Source: Cognatishimia activa
GTDB taxonomy: Bacteria > Pseudomonadota > Alphaproteobacteria > Rhodobacterales > Rhodobacteraceae
Direction of reading: 5' to 3'
Length of the DNA: 64,000 bases
NCBI RefSeq assembly: GCF_017798205.1
Contig: NZ_CP060010.1
Coordinates: 3,188,336 to 3,252,335, forward strand
In this document: piece by piece, positions 29,630 through 38,399 of the stretch
How positions within the stretch are numbered: position 1 is the first letter of the stretch
How the letters are laid out: the number at the start of each line of letters is the position of its first letter
The notes under the pieces: model-generated
Told to the model about the DNA's origin: nothing
What the model saw: only the letters and a program-made list of their open reading frames with translations
The model's database searches: none
Position numbers and translations under genes: made by a program

Positions 29630-30043
29630 TCACTCTGCGCCCGCGAGCGCCTGTAAAATTACCAAAGCGCGATCCGCGTCACCTGCGGGCACAAAAGCAT
29701 GATCATGGTGATAGGCCGCAACCATGTTGCAGGCAATGCCCGCGTCGGCCAAGGCGCGCGCGACGGCCGCGGTCAGCCCCACGCCATCCAAGGCAGAATG
29801 CACCGTCAAAGTGATGCGCCGCATGGGTAGGTCGCGCGCCAAGCCCGCTTCTTGTGCAACCTGATCGGTTAAGATCAACGAAAGGCCTTCGTCTTCGGCA
29901 AAACTCGCCAAAGCCTGAGATGCCAACGCCTCAGCGCCGTTTGGCAGCAAACAAAAATGATAGAGCGTGTCATCCAACACAGGCGCCATGCCGGAAATCA
30001 TGGCGCTGGTGTCTTTGACGGGCGTGGACACGGGGCCCCTCAC
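29630..30043 (-). CDS. ACT-domain protein embedded in the dcw cluster
   Basis: A 137-residue protein that resembles the ACT_3/ACT_7-type small ACT-domain proteins: two ACT-like halves, with [30 protein letters not shown] as the regulatory fold of the second half followed by [26 protein letters not shown] domains usually bind amino acids. The first possible start is a GTG at 30043 that overlaps the mraY stop (GTGA); another GTG at 30031 has GAGGGG upstream and is also likely. There is no signal peptide. The position between mraY and murD suggests a link to precursor synthesis, but no ligand or partner can be read from sequence. Confidence 0.75.
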   Translation of the reverse strand: MRGPVSTPVKDTSAMISGMAPVLDDTLYHFCLLPNGAEALASQALASFAEDEGLSLILTDQVAQEAGLARDLPMRRITLTVHSALDGVGLTAAVARALADAGIACNMVAAYHHDHAFVPAGDADRALVILQALAGAE

Positions 30044-31122
30044 CGAACCTTCAGCGTCGCCAGACCGATCATCGCGAGGATCAGGGAGATGATCCAGAAC
30101 CGGATCACGATCTGAGGTTCAGCCCAGCCCTTTTTCTCGTAGTGGTGATGGATCGGTGCCATAAGAAACACGCGCTTGCCCGTGGCCTTAAAGTAGACGA
30201 CCTGAATAATAACCGAGAGCGCCTCGACCACAAAAAGCCCGCCGACAATCGCCAGCACCAGCTCGTGTTTGGTCGAAACCGCAATCGCGCCCAATGCGCC
30301 GCCCAAAGCCAAAGACCCAGTGTCACCCATAAAGACCGCTGCGGGAGGGGCGTTGTACCAGAGGAACCCAAGGCCTCCGCCGATGAGGGCTGCGGTAAAA
30401 ATCAAGATCTCACCGGTGCCCGGGACGTAGTGCACGTCCAGATATTCGGTAAAGTCGACGCGGCCAACCGCATAAGCGATAATGCCCAATGTGCCACCTG
30501 CGATCATAACAGGCATGATCGCCAGACCGTCCAGACCATCGGTCAGGTTCACCGAGTTCGCAGAGCCTACGATAACGATCACAGAAAACGGTACAAAGAC
30601 GTAACCCAGGTTCAGCAGAACGTCTTTAAAGATCGGCAGAGCCAGTTGGTATTGCAGATTTTCCGGATGCAGCGTCGATGCCCAATAGCCAGCGATTGCC
30701 GCAATCAAGAGCCCCAACAACAGGCGGATCCGGCTAGAAACACCCTTAGTGTTCTGCTTGCTGACCTTGGCGTAATCATCGGCAAAGCCAATCAGCCCAT
30801 AGGCCAAAGTCACAAAAAGAACGAGCCAGACAAACCCATTATCAAGCCGCGCCCACAAGAGCGTCGAGGTCACCAGAGCCCCCACGATCAGCAAGCCGCC
30901 CATGGTCGGTGTACCTGCCTTGGAAAAGTGGCTTTCCGGACCATCATCGCGGATCGGCTGTCCTTTGCCTTGCCGCCTGCGCAGCACGTTGATCAACGGA
31001 CGACCAAAAATAAACCCAAAGAGCAACGCGGTCAGAAAGGCTCCGCCAGCGCGGAAGGTGATATAGCGAAACAAGTTAAAAACATCGCCACCATCTGACA
31101 AAAGCGTCAACCAATAGAGCAT
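30040..31122 (-). CDS. mraY: Phospho-N-acetylmuramoyl-pentapeptide-transferase MraY
   Basis: Integral membrane enzyme making lipid I from UDP-MurNAc-pentapeptide and undecaprenyl phosphate. The 360-residue product has about ten membrane segments. The conserved acidic residues are in [21 protein letters not shown] and [12 protein letters not shown], and HHHYEKKGW lies near the C-terminus. Its ATG overlaps the murF stop by one base (TAATG), so translation is coupled. Confidence 0.97.
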   Translation of the reverse strand: MLYWLTLLSDGGDVFNLFRYITFRAGGAFLTALLFGFIFGRPLINVLRRRQGKGQPIRDDGPESHFSKAGTPTMGGLLIVGALVTSTLLWARLDNGFVWLVLFVTLAYGLIGFADDYAKVSKQNTKGVSSRIRLLLGLLIAAIAGYWASTLHPENLQYQLALPIFKDVLLNLGYVFVPFSVIVIVGSANSVNLTDGLDGLAIMPVMIAGGTLGIIAYAVGRVDFTEYLDVHYVPGTGEILIFTAALIGGGLGFLWYNAPPAAVFMGDTGSLALGGALGAIAVSTKHELVLAIVGGLFVVEALSVIIQVVYFKATGKRVFLMAPIHHHYEKKGWAEPQIVIRFWIISLILAMIGLATLKVR

Positions 31123-32561
31123 TACGCGGTCCCTTTGCTTAATTTCATGGCGGGATGGCCCAATTTACGAATAGCGTCAACCACGCGCGCAACACCCATA
31201 CTGAGTGAGCCTTTTGCCGCCACAATATCCCCGGCATGCAGATCGCGGGCGACGCCCTTAGCCATCTCCTCGCTGGTCTCGGTCCAACGGCCGCGCTTTT
31301 CAACGGGCAGCGCGTCGTAGAGCTCTTTCATCAGGGGGCCAATGCAATGAATTCGGTCGATTTTTTCCACCGAGGCCAGATCTGCGATCTCGCGGTGCAG
31401 ATCTTTTTCGCGCGGACCCAGCTCTTTCATATCGCCAAGATAGGCAATCCTGCGGGCGCTTTGCCCTGCCGTTTCGCCCGACAATTCCGCAACAGACAAG
31501 ACTTCTAGTGAGGCGCGCACAGAGGCCGGATTGGCGTTATATGCGTCATCAATCAACTCGATCATGCGACGATTGTCCGCCGGGTCCAGCTGGATAATAT
31601 CGCGCAACCCGCGACCTGCGCCGGGTTCCCAACGGCCGAGATCAGTGATCGCGATGGCAGGATCAAGCGCCAGCGCGTCCGCCACCGCGAGAACGGCGAG
31701 GCCGTTCATGGCATAGTGGCGACCGGGCACGGCAACTTTATAGAGCAAGGGCTGTCCATGGGCCGTGCCGGTGCCCACGGTGGCGCTGTCAGTGACGTTT
31801 ACGTCTGTCAGGCGGAAAGTCGCATCACTCTCGCCGAAAGCCACAAGCGTCTTCGCATTTTGCGCGGCGATGTCTTGCAGGATGGGCGAGACCGTGAGGT
31901 CTGCGTTAAAAATCGCGGTGCCGTTTTCTTCGAGACCCGTGAAAATCGAAGCCTTCTCGAGCGCGATCCCTTCGACATTCTCAAAAGCCTCAAGATGCGC
32001 GGGCGCAACGGTCGTCACCACCGCCACATGCGGACGTGCCATTGCAGCCAAAGGCGCGATTTCGCCGGGGTGGTTCATGCCGATCTCGATCACCGCGTAT
32101 TCCGTGTCTTTCGGCATTCGCGCCAAAGTCAGTGGTACACCCCAATGGTTGTTGTAGCTCGCAACCGAGGCATGCACCCGCCCCTGCCCGCCAAGCACCG
32201 TACGCAGCATCTCTTTGGTCGAGGTCTTGCCTACTGAGCCCGTCACCGCGACGACTTTGCCACCCATGCGCGCGCGGGAGGCACGGCCCAGATCCTCTAG
32301 GGCCCCAAGCACATCCTCAGCGATCAATAGCGGCGCATCGGCTGGGAGGCCTTCGGGGATATGGCTGACCAGCGCCGCGCCGGCCCCTTTCTCCAAGGCT
32401 TGGGCGACGAAGTCATGGCCGTCTCGCGCAGCCTTGAGGGCCACGAAGAGGTCGCCCACCTGAATCGTCCGCGTATCGATAGAAACGCCATTAACAGTCC
32501 AGTCGCCCTGCGCTTTGCCGCCGGTTGCTTTGGCGGCCTCAGATGCGGTCCACAATGTCAT
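31122..32561 (-). CDS. murF: UDP-N-acetylmuramoyl-tripeptide--D-alanyl-D-alanine ligase MurF
   Basis: Adds the D-Ala-D-Ala dipeptide made by Ddl to the UDP-MurNAc-tripeptide. The 479-residue product has the ATP loop GSVGKTST at 108-115, the [14 protein letters not shown] substrate block, the [15 protein letters not shown] motif and the ligase signature [15 protein letters not shown]. It overlaps the murE stop by four bases (ATGA) and the mraY start by one base. Confidence 0.97.
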   Translation of the reverse strand: MTLWTASEAAKATGGKAQGDWTVNGVSIDTRTIQVGDLFVALKAARDGHDFVAQALEKGAGAALVSHIPEGLPADAPLLIAEDVLGALEDLGRASRARMGGKVVAVTGSVGKTSTKEMLRTVLGGQGRVHASVASYNNHWGVPLTLARMPKDTEYAVIEIGMNHPGEIAPLAAMARPHVAVVTTVAPAHLEAFENVEGIALEKASIFTGLEENGTAIFNADLTVSPILQDIAAQNAKTLVAFGESDATFRLTDVNVTDSATVGTGTAHGQPLLYKVAVPGRHYAMNGLAVLAVADALALDPAIAITDLGRWEPGAGRGLRDIIQLDPADNRRMIELIDDAYNANPASVRASLEVLSVAELSGETAGQSARRIAYLGDMKELGPREKDLHREIADLASVEKIDRIHCIGPLMKELYDALPVEKRGRWTETSEEMAKGVARDLHAGDIVAAKGSLSMGVARVVDAIRKLGHPAMKLSKGTA

Positions 32562-34039
32562 GCCAGATCTCCGTCCAAAGCCATCACGGCGACGCTCGCC
32601 TGCTCCACATCGTCAAAGGGCAAGACATCATCGCCAACGATCTGTCCGGTTTCATGCCCCTTGCCCGCGATCAACAAGGCATCGCCTGGCCCCAACGCAT
32701 CCACCCCGCGCAGGATCGCTTCGGCGCGGTCGCCGACCTCAATCGCCTCGGGCGCGCCTTCAAGGACGGCGGCTCGGATGGTCGCGGGATCTTCGCTGCG
32801 CGGGTTGTCGTCCGTCACGAACACCACATCCGCGTTCTCTTGCGCAGCTTTGCCCATCAAAGGCCGTTTAATCGGATCGCGATCCCCTCCGGCGCCAACG
32901 ATCACCACGAGCTTGCCCATCACATGCGGGCGCATGGCCTTGAGCGCGGTTTCAACCGCATCCGGCGTATGGGAATAATCCACAAACACCGGCGCGCCGT
33001 TGCGACGGGTTGCGGCAAGTTGCATCCGACCTCGCACGGTTGTCAGAGTATGCAGAACCTCAAACACGCGCATCGGATCAGCCCCGCAGCCAATCGCAAG
33101 GCCCGAGGCCAAAAGGACGTTGTCAGCCTGAAAGCCTCCAATCAGGTTCAGACGTACTTGATAGGTCTCATCGCGAAACGAAAAGCGGATGTCTTGGCCC
33201 CCATTGTCCAAACGCTGGCTCAACAAACACAGGTCCGCGCCCTCGCGCCCCACAGTAATCACCGCCTGCCCACGACCCCGCGCAATCGCGGCCATATCAG
33301 GCCCGCGCATATCGTCTGTGTTGATGACCGCCACACCATCCTCTGGCAGCACGCGGTCAAAAAGCGCGGCTTTGGCGTCGAAATACTCATCGAATGTGGC
33401 GTGGTAATCCAGATGATCCTGCGTGAAATTCGTGAAGCCTGCAGCGGTCAGTTGAACCCCATCCAGACGCCTTTGAGCCAGCCCATGCGAACTGGCTTCC
33501 ATCGCGGCATAGTCGATCCCCTCGGCATGGGCTGCCGCCAAGGTGCGATGCAATGTGATCGGCTCAGGCGTAGTGTGCATCAAAGGCGCTTCAAAGTCGC
33601 CCTCCACCCCAGTTGTGCCAAGGTTCACCGCAGGCAAACCCATCGCTTGCCAGATCATCCGCAAGAACGTCGAGACCGAAGTCTTGCCATTCGTGCCCGT
33701 CACCGCCGCCATCACCGGCGGCTGGTGCTCAAACCAGAGCGCGGCCGTATAGGCCAGAGCCTGCCTTGGGTCTTCGCAGATAATCAAAGCCGCGTCTGAG
33801 GCCGCAAGTTCCGCCTCCGCAATCCGCGCGCCTTCGGCGTCGGTCATCACAGCAACCGCGCCCATGCGCAGAGCAAACTGGATGAACGTCGCGCCATGCA
33901 CCTGTGTGCCGGGAAGCGCTGCGAACAAATAGCCGTCCTTCACGTCGCGGCTGTCCACGGCCAATCCGGAAATTTCGGGATTTTTTCCCTGTAGGGCCGT
34001 CAGGCCAAGGTCGGAAACAGTTCTTGCCTGCTCTGCCAT
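32558..34039 (-). CDS. murE: UDP-N-acetylmuramoyl-L-alanyl-D-glutamate--2,6-diaminopimelate ligase MurE
   Basis: Adds the third amino acid of the stem peptide. The 493-residue product has the ATP loop GTNGKTS at 115-121 and the C-terminal DNPR motif (VTDDNPRSEDP), which in this family marks meso-diaminopimelate specificity rather than lysine, as expected for a Gram-negative. Other blocks are FTQDHLDYHATFDEYF and VDYSHTPDAVETAL. It is 18 bases after ftsI and overlaps murF by four bases. Confidence 0.97.
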   Translation of the reverse strand: MAEQARTVSDLGLTALQGKNPEISGLAVDSRDVKDGYLFAALPGTQVHGATFIQFALRMGAVAVMTDAEGARIAEAELAASDAALIICEDPRQALAYTAALWFEHQPPVMAAVTGTNGKTSVSTFLRMIWQAMGLPAVNLGTTGVEGDFEAPLMHTTPEPITLHRTLAAAHAEGIDYAAMEASSHGLAQRRLDGVQLTAAGFTNFTQDHLDYHATFDEYFDAKAALFDRVLPEDGVAVINTDDMRGPDMAAIARGRGQAVITVGREGADLCLLSQRLDNGGQDIRFSFRDETYQVRLNLIGGFQADNVLLASGLAIGCGADPMRVFEVLHTLTTVRGRMQLAATRRNGAPVFVDYSHTPDAVETALKAMRPHVMGKLVVIVGAGGDRDPIKRPLMGKAAQENADVVFVTDDNPRSEDPATIRAAVLEGAPEAIEVGDRAEAILRGVDALGPGDALLIAGKGHETGQIVGDDVLPFDDVEQASVAVMALDGDLA

Positions 34040-34057
34040 TTATCTGCCCTTGCCAGC

Positions 34058-35842
34058 TTAGTTTGCTGCCAAGGTTATATCAGTCAATTCCACAGGTTCA
34101 ACGTGCGGCAGCAAGCCCAGCAAAGGTGCGACGCGGCCGATGATTTCAGAGGCCACAGGCACGGCCGTCCAACCGGCCGTACGGCGCGGCTCTTCGCCCA
34201 TGGTTTCAACGGGTTCATCCAGCGTCACCACCAGGACGTATTTCGGATCATGCGCGGGGAAGACCGAGGCAAAGGTATTGATCACCTTGTCCTCATAGTA
34301 ACCACCGTTCGGCTTGGGTTTATCCGCCGTGCCGGTTTTGCCTGCCACATGATAGCCCGGCACCTCACCCATCGAGGCGGTGCCCTCTGTGACCACCTTG
34401 CGCAACATATCGACGCTTGCCTCTGCTACCGCTTGGCTCATAACACGCGGACCATATTTCGCGCCGTCTTGCCTCAGGATCGTCGGCTCGATCTTGTGTC
34501 CACCATTGGCAATCGCCGCATAGGCTGCGGCCAGATGCAAAGGCGTTGCCGACAGGCCATGACCGTAAGAGATTGTCACGGCAGACAAATCTGTCCACTT
34601 GGACGGCTTGAGCGGCTTGCCACCGGTCGCCTCGACAACCTCGATCTTCGTCGGGTCAAACATGCCCAGAGACTCCAGGAACTCTTGCTGACGTTCTGCG
34701 CCAACGTCTAGCGCGATGCGCCCCGTCCCACGGTTTGAGCTTTTGACGATGATGTCTGTGACCGAGATCTTACCGTAATTCTTGTTCTCAAATTCGCCAA
34801 TTGTGTAGCCATGCACCTTCATCGGACCTTTGGTCTCGATCACGGTCTCTGGCGTCACAAGGCCCAACTCAAGCGCCTGAGCGGTTGTGAAGATCTTGAA
34901 GGTCGATCCAAGTTCATAAACGCCCTGCAACGCCCTGTTAAACAAAGGACTTTCCGACCCAGCCTCTGTCGGAATTGGGCGTGGACGATCGTTAGGATCA
35001 AAGTCGGGCATTGAGCTCAGCGCGATGACTTCGCCCGAATGCGCGTCCATTAGGACAGCCGCGGCACCCTTGGCGTTCAAGAGCTTCATACCGCCAAAAA
35101 GCACCCGCTCCATGGCCGCTTGGATGGTGAGGTCCAAAGAGAGCGTCAGCGCTTTGCCGCCATTGGCCGGATCACGCAGGATGTCATCAAAGGTTTTCTC
35201 AACCCCAGCGACTCCGATCACTTCGGCAGCACTCACACCCTCACGCCCAAAACCTGCTCCGCCCAGAATATGCGCGGCCAGTTTACCGTTGGGGTAAAGA
35301 CGCATCTCGCGCGGGCCAAACAACAGACCGGGATCACCGATATCGTGCACGGCTTGTTTCTGCTCGGGACTCAGCTTTTTGCGCACCCAAAGGAATTTGC
35401 GTTTGCCGGTGAAATCCTTAAGCAAGCGCTGCTCGTTCATATCCGGGAAAATGCGCACCAGCTCTTGGGCGACCCGCTCTTTGTCGATCATCTGCTGAGG
35501 CTGCGCATAAAGGCTGTGGGTCTCGATATTGGTCGCCAGAATACGCCCGTTACGATCTACGATATCCGCGCGCTGCGCCATGATGCGTGCGCCGCCGGTG
35601 CTCGAGCGCGGCTCGACCACTTCGCTTTGCGAAAGCGTGCCCATGCGGATGCCGATGATGCTGAAGGCTGCAAGGAACATGACGCCAAGGACCAAAAGAC
35701 GCCCCTCAGCCCGCTGACGCGCCGCACCGCGCATTTCTTCGTGACGCTGGCGGATGTTCTCTTTTTCAATCGCCTTGTGGTCCGCGCCGTTTTGGCGTGC
35801 TTGAAGGATCGTGGCCAAAGGACGTAAAGGTGTACGGGTCAT
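34058..35842 (-). CDS. ftsI: Division-specific transpeptidase FtsI (PBP3, class B)
   Basis: Class B penicillin-binding protein that cross-links septal peptidoglycan together with FtsW. The 594-residue protein has a cytoplasmic N-terminus, one membrane segment (about 49-68), the dimerisation domain (about 80-240) and the transpeptidase domain. The three active-site motifs are S313-TFK, S368-SN and K502-TG. The ATG overlaps the ftsL stop by four bases (ATGA). Confidence 0.97.
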   Translation of the reverse strand: MTRTPLRPLATILQARQNGADHKAIEKENIRQRHEEMRGAARQRAEGRLLVLGVMFLAAFSIIGIRMGTLSQSEVVEPRSSTGGARIMAQRADIVDRNGRILATNIETHSLYAQPQQMIDKERVAQELVRIFPDMNEQRLLKDFTGKRKFLWVRKKLSPEQKQAVHDIGDPGLLFGPREMRLYPNGKLAAHILGGAGFGREGVSAAEVIGVAGVEKTFDDILRDPANGGKALTLSLDLTIQAAMERVLFGGMKLLNAKGAAAVLMDAHSGEVIALSSMPDFDPNDRPRPIPTEAGSESPLFNRALQGVYELGSTFKIFTTAQALELGLVTPETVIETKGPMKVHGYTIGEFENKNYGKISVTDIIVKSSNRGTGRIALDVGAERQQEFLESLGMFDPTKIEVVEATGGKPLKPSKWTDLSAVTISYGHGLSATPLHLAAAYAAIANGGHKIEPTILRQDGAKYGPRVMSQAVAEASVDMLRKVVTEGTASMGEVPGYHVAGKTGTADKPKPNGGYYEDKVINTFASVFPAHDPKYVLVVTLDEPVETMGEEPRRTAGWTAVPVASEIIGRVAPLLGLLPHVEPVELTDITLAAN

Positions 35843-36183
35843 TGGCTTGCTTCCTGATTGGAGACCTCGACAACGTCGTCGATAATATCAATATTCACAG
35901 GGGGATAGCTGACTTGCTCGACCATGCCGAATTGATCGGCTTGCAATGGCAAAAGCTGCAGGCGGTCAAAGTTCAGATCCGCAAGATCCAGCAGGCGATC
36001 CGGGCGGTTCAGATAGGCCCATTCCGCTTTAAGGATCGCCAGACGATCACGCGCCTCGCTGATCTCGTAGCGCAGTTCTTCGACATTCCCGAGCGCCTGT
36101 TGCGTGGCATAATTCTCGCGATAGGCCCAGAAGGCCAAGGCGATCACCGATAGGGCTGTCATCACATAAAGCAGGCTACGCAT
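35839..36183 (-). CDS. ftsL: Cell division protein FtsL
   Basis: Small bitopic membrane protein that, with FtsB and FtsQ, activates FtsWI. The 114-residue product has one N-terminal membrane segment (about 4-22) and then a helical coiled-coil region (LGNVEELRYEISEARDRLAILK), and ends in a short acidic tail. Sequence conservation of FtsL is low, but length, topology and the position between rsmH and ftsI are diagnostic. It overlaps rsmH by one base (TAATG) and ftsI by four bases. Confidence 0.92.
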   Translation of the reverse strand: MRSLLYVMTALSVIALAFWAYRENYATQQALGNVEELRYEISEARDRLAILKAEWAYLNRPDRLLDLADLNFDRLQLLPLQADQFGMVEQVSYPPVNIDIIDDVVEVSNQEASQ

Positions 36184-37184
36184 TACTTTCGTCCCCTCTT
36201 TTGGCCGCCCAACATGGGCATCCCGATCTTGGCCCCATCGACCAAGCCCGCAGGCGCATCGGTGCGGCGGGCCACGCGCAACTTTGCAGAGCGCGACCGT
36301 GGGTTGATGGCGAGTTCTTCGTCATCGGGCCCAACCGCTTTGCGGGTGAGCAGCTCAAAACCCGGCGCGTCCTGAGCCACCTCAGGAGCGTAACGATTGC
36401 CCCCGCCGGTGCGGCCCGCACGTTCGGCCATGAATTTCTTGACCATGCGGTCTTCAATGGAATGAAAGGTCACAACGGCCAGCAATCCGCCGGGCTTGAG
36501 GGCCCGTTCTGCGGCCATCAGACCATTTAGCAATTCGCCGTATTCATTGTTCACCGCAATGCGCAAACCCTGAAAGCTGCGGGTCGCCGGATGGCTTTGC
36601 CCGGGCTTGGGGCGCGGCAGGTTTTTCTCAATGATATCTGCGAGTTCCAACGTGGTCCTAAACGGCCGATCCGCGCGCGCCTTGACGATTGCACGGGCAA
36701 TTCGGCGGCTAGCGCGTTCTTCGCCGTAGTGAAACAGAATATCCGCGATCTCTTCTTCAGAGGATTCATTGACCAGATCAGCCGCCGAAGGCCCCGACTG
36801 GCTCATGCGCATATCTAGAGGGCCGTCTTTCATGAAGGAAAAGCCGCGCTCGGCAAGATCCAACTGCATCGAACTGACACCCAGATCCAAGACCACCCCG
36901 TCCAGATCCTGCGCATGGGCGTCCATGTTGGAAAACACGTCGGCGATGAACTCGATCCGACCGGCGAAATCGCCAATCCAATCCTCGGCCATTGCAAACG
37001 CCAATGGATCACGATCCACGCCATAAACCTTATCCGCCCCCGCCTCGAGCAACCCGCGCGTATAGCCGCCCGCCCCAAAGGTGCCATCCAGCCAACGGCC
37101 AGACACAGGCGCAACCGCCGCCAGCAAAGGTTTCAACAAAACTGGGATGTGAGGAGATGTCGTCTCGGTGGCAGCCTTAGACAT
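36183..37184 (-). CDS. rsmH: 16S rRNA m4C1402 methyltransferase RsmH
   Basis: SAM-dependent enzyme that N4-methylates C1402 of 16S rRNA (formerly MraW). The 333-residue product has [10 protein letters not shown] at the start, the SAM site [36 protein letters not shown] and the [10 protein letters not shown] and [16 protein letters not shown] blocks. It follows mraZ by three bases, as in almost all bacteria with this gene pair. Confidence 0.97.
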   Translation of the reverse strand: MSKAATETTSPHIPVLLKPLLAAVAPVSGRWLDGTFGAGGYTRGLLEAGADKVYGVDRDPLAFAMAEDWIGDFAGRIEFIADVFSNMDAHAQDLDGVVLDLGVSSMQLDLAERGFSFMKDGPLDMRMSQSGPSAADLVNESSEEEIADILFHYGEERASRRIARAIVKARADRPFRTTLELADIIEKNLPRPKPGQSHPATRSFQGLRIAVNNEYGELLNGLMAAERALKPGGLLAVVTFHSIEDRMVKKFMAERAGRTGGGNRYAPEVAQDAPGFELLTRKAVGPDDEELAINPRSRSAKLRVARRTDAPAGLVDGAKIGMPMLGGQKRGRK

Positions 37185-37187
37185 CGA

Positions 37188-37691
37188 TCAATCCTCGGGC
37201 CGCTTGTCCAGGAAGGCCAGAGGATCAAAATCATCTGGCAGCTCATCCAGCCATTCTTCGGTCTTGGCGAGCTCTTCTTCCTCGTAGGTTTCCGTTTTCC
37301 AAATCTGGAACGTATCCCCTGCCGCAATAAAGAAGGCTTCGTTTTCCAGATTGATCTTCTGCCGCAGCTTAGCCGGCAGTACCAAACGGCCTGTTTCATC
37401 GACAGTCGTCGGGAAAGACTGTCCATGAAACAGGCGTTGCAGCATCTTACGCTCCATCGAGCCACGGGGCAGAGCGTCGATCTTTTCGTCGACCTCTTCG
37501 ATGGCTTCCATCGTGTAGCATTCCAGATAGTTCCGACGGTGGTCGCCATAGACGATTACAAGCTCGGGGGTGTCTCCGGATTTCCAGTTGGGATCAGAGG
37601 CCTCTAGCACACGACGAAACGAGGCCGGGATCGACACCCTGCCCTTGCTGTCCACCTTGTGGTGGCTTTCGCCTCTAAATCTGCGTGCCAC
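37188..37691 (-). CDS. mraZ: Transcriptional regulator MraZ
   Basis: AbrB-like DNA-binding protein that represses its own dcw operon in bacteria studied, by binding TGGG direct repeats. The 167-residue product contains two SpoVT/AbrB-like swapped-hairpin domains: KVDSKGRVSIPASFR (about 12-26) and TVDETGRLVLPAKLR (about 95-110). The acidic C-terminal tail (EEEELAKTEEWLDELPDDFDPLAF) is longer than in E. coli. The start is GTG at 37691 with GAGGCG upstream. It is the first gene of the proximal dcw block, with a 708-base non-coding region in front of it. Confidence 0.95.
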   Translation of the reverse strand: MARRFRGESHHKVDSKGRVSIPASFRRVLEASDPNWKSGDTPELVIVYGDHRRNYLECYTMEAIEEVDEKIDALPRGSMERKMLQRLFHGQSFPTTVDETGRLVLPAKLRQKINLENEAFFIAAGDTFQIWKTETYEEEELAKTEEWLDELPDDFDPLAFLDKRPED

Positions 37692-37717
37692 TGCCTGACG
37701 CGCCTCTCACTGTCTTT

Positions 37718-37799
37718 GCCACCTCGGTGGCCTGAAATGGAAACGGCGAATTGAGCTGCTGCCACTGCCCAATTCGCCGCCCTCGTCCCGCCTTGCGGG
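37718..37799 (-). promoter_or_regulatory. Structured mraZ 5' leader, three hairpins
   Basis: Three inverted repeats stand in a row: GCCACC/GGTGGC at 37718-37731; a perfect 10-base pair CGGCGAATTG/CAATTCGCCG at 37744-37753 and 37770-37779; and CCCGC-CTT-GCGGG at 37787-37799. They lie 27-108 bases upstream of the mraZ GTG. None is followed by a T tract on the minus strand, so they are more likely mRNA-stability or protein-binding structures than terminators. Confidence 0.5.
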
Positions 37800-37950
37800 G
37801 ATGTCCAGCTGCGCGCGCCACCTGGGGGGATGTCTGCTCGCTCGCGCGCCGGATCTCTTCGTTCGATGAAAGCGGAGCCTGTATGAAACCTGTCTTGGGA
37901 TTTTTATTGTCGGGGTCTTGCCGCCCCTATTCCCGTCCTCATCGTGAATA

Positions 37951-38010
37951 TAGGGATGCCATGGGAATTCATGGAAATCAATAGGAATTTTGGGCATTAC
38001 AGGGAAAGGC
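37951..38010 (+). promoter_or_regulatory. Decamer repeat array, plus orientation (candidate MraZ operator)
   Basis: Six consecutive units of about 10 bases with a GGG/GGA core: TAGGGATGCC, ATGGGAATTC, ATGGAAATCA, ATAGGAATTT, TGGGCATTAC, AGGGAAAGGC. GGG cores start near 37953, 37963, 37992 and 38002. MraZ of E. coli is known to bind TGGG direct repeats with a 10-base period. The units point away from mraZ. Confidence 0.5.
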
Positions 38011-38238
38011 GGTGCGAATTGGGCTACCCCATCACGTTATTCACCCTAAAAAACCGGACACCACACACAAAATGTGCGACACAAACGCCTACACGACACA
38101 AAATAAGCTCAAAATTGCACAACACCTCCGATATCCCGTAATTTCCCAGAAAATCAAACAAATCCCGCACAAACGGACGACACATCAAACAAATTTGGAG
38201 AAATTTGAGGCAAGCTGTTGAGTGATTCGAGGTGCATC

Positions 38239-38291
38239 CCCAAGATCGCCCATGGTTTCCCATAGCAATACCCATGATTTCCCAAAGCCCA
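38239..38291 (-). promoter_or_regulatory. TGGG direct-repeat array, minus orientation (candidate MraZ operator)
   Basis: On the plus strand CCCA starts at 38239, 38249, 38259, 38271, 38281 and 38288; read on the minus strand these are TGGG boxes with steps of 7, 10, 12, 10 and 10 bases. Two exact 10-base steps in a row (38239-38262) match the TGGGN-N5-TGGGN-N5-TGGGN layout of known MraZ operators. The orientation matches that of mraZ, but the array lies about 550 bases upstream of its start codon. Confidence 0.55.
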
Positions 38292-38370
38292 CATGCGCTC
38301 TGCAGCCTCAGCACTGGGCACATTCATATTTATTGACCCAATGGGACTAAGCCGCTTAACCTTGATCGGC

Positions 38371-38379
38371 TGATATAAT
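38371..38379 (+). promoter_or_regulatory. Extended -10 promoter for the barrel protein gene
   Basis: TGATATAAT, a perfect TATAAT (38374-38379) with a TGN extension. No good -35 is found 16-18 bases upstream, as is common for extended -10 promoters. The predicted transcript would start near 38386, leaving a leader of about 14 bases that consists mainly of the ribosome site. Confidence 0.6.
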
Positions 38380-38399
38380 TTTGCCTCTGGGGAGGGCTT

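Larger units (their letters stand above)
37692..38399. other. 708-base non-coding region between mraZ and the barrel protein gene
   Basis: No credible gene in either strand. It holds, from left to right: three hairpins in the presumed mraZ leader (37718-37799), a plus-oriented array of decamer repeats (37951-38010), an AC/TG-rich stretch with TTTGTG-type repeats on the minus strand (about 38050-38200), a minus-oriented TGGG array (38239-38291) and an extended -10 promoter for the plus-strand gene (38371-38379). A 99-codon frame at 38024-38323 on the minus strand is made partly of the repeat units and is rejected. Confidence 0.8.

Noticed and set aside
37692..38230. Possible RNase P RNA (rnpB) upstream of mraZ
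   Set aside because: This is a location where rnpB might be expected in some alphaproteobacteria, but the conserved GAGGAAAGTCC-type core and its partner region are absent.
38024..38323. 99-codon minus-strand open frame upstream of mraZ
   Set aside because: Its WEIMGIAMGNHG part is a translation of the TGGG repeats, and there is no ribosome site or homology signal.
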